The position numbers and the translations under genes were made by a program. Of a stretch of DNA of 14,414 nt, positions 14,370 to 14,414 are shown piece by piece. The stretch comes from an uncultured Pseudomonadota bacterium (lineage in GTDB: Bacteria > Myxococcota_A > Polyangia > HGW-17), in the NCBI GenBank assembly GCA_938004375.1, contig CALKWH010000162.1:1-14414 (forward strand), read 5' to 3'. Each line of letters starts with the position of its first letter. Position 1 is the stretch's first letter. The notes beneath the pieces were generated by a model. The model did not search any database. It was not told the DNA's origin and worked only from the letters and a program-made list of their open reading frames with translations.

Positions 14370-14414
14370 AGATCGGAAGAGCACACGTCTGAACTCCAGT
14401 CACCGAATACGATC
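14370..14414. other. Illumina read-through adapter and index (artefact)
   Basis: Bases 14370-14403 are a perfect copy of the TruSeq read-1 adapter (AGATCGGAAGAGCACACG...CCAGTCAC). The next 8 bases, CGAATACG, fit an i7 index, and ATC begins the constant sequence expected after it. This is library sequence, not genome. Confidence 0.98.

Overview
The window is a metagenome-style contig from an uncultured, high-GC, Gram-negative bacterium. Every gene I can support lies on the minus strand, so transcription runs right to left. The diderm inference rests on FtsQ/MurC and on an exported peptidase with a borderline lipoprotein signal. The duplicated acidic Cys/Asp motif joined to P-domains, and the DUF507 protein, recall Myxococcota/Bradymonadota-like lineages, but candidate phyla are equally possible and I cannot place it firmly. 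Both ends are Illumina adapter, not genome: an error-rich P5 adapter behind poly-T at 1-65, and a perfect read-through adapter plus index bases at 14370-14414. Genomic sequence is therefore about 66-14369.

Right block (14369 to 9476): a 732-residue membrane protein with two STAS-like/zinc-ribbon modules, one transmembrane helix and a large C-terminal domain. It is followed 40 nt later by murC and then ftsQ (4-nt overlap), a pocket-sized remnant of the division and cell-wall cluster. ftsQ ends in a 9-bp tandem repeat coding Ser-Asp-Lys, whose end can form a terminator-like hairpin. Next, from a good sigma70 promoter (9417-9445), comes a secreted papain-family protease with two tandem modules of acidic Cys motif plus P-domain (9351-7378).

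Middle block (7092 to 5321): lpdA and folB, 5 nt apart, with a hairpin exactly over the folB stop codon. A 447-bp gene-free stretch follows (4874-5320). It is rich in repeats: a GATTTC hexamer array with its inverted copy, GCGATTGCC copies, a strong promoter with a GC-rich discriminator, and two tandem hairpins.

Left block (5001 to 66): that promoter appears to drive tRNA-Val(GAC), then thrS (lacking the TGS domain), infC (ATT start), a DUF507 gene and two electron-transfer-flavoprotein-like genes. Gaps between the protein genes are 0-42 nt, which suggests one operon coupling translation genes to Etf-like proteins. rpmI and rplT, the usual followers of infC, are absent here. The least-described items are the duplicated STAS/zinc-ribbon membrane protein beside murC-ftsQ, the degenerate Etf-like pair behind infC, and the hexamer inverted repeat.
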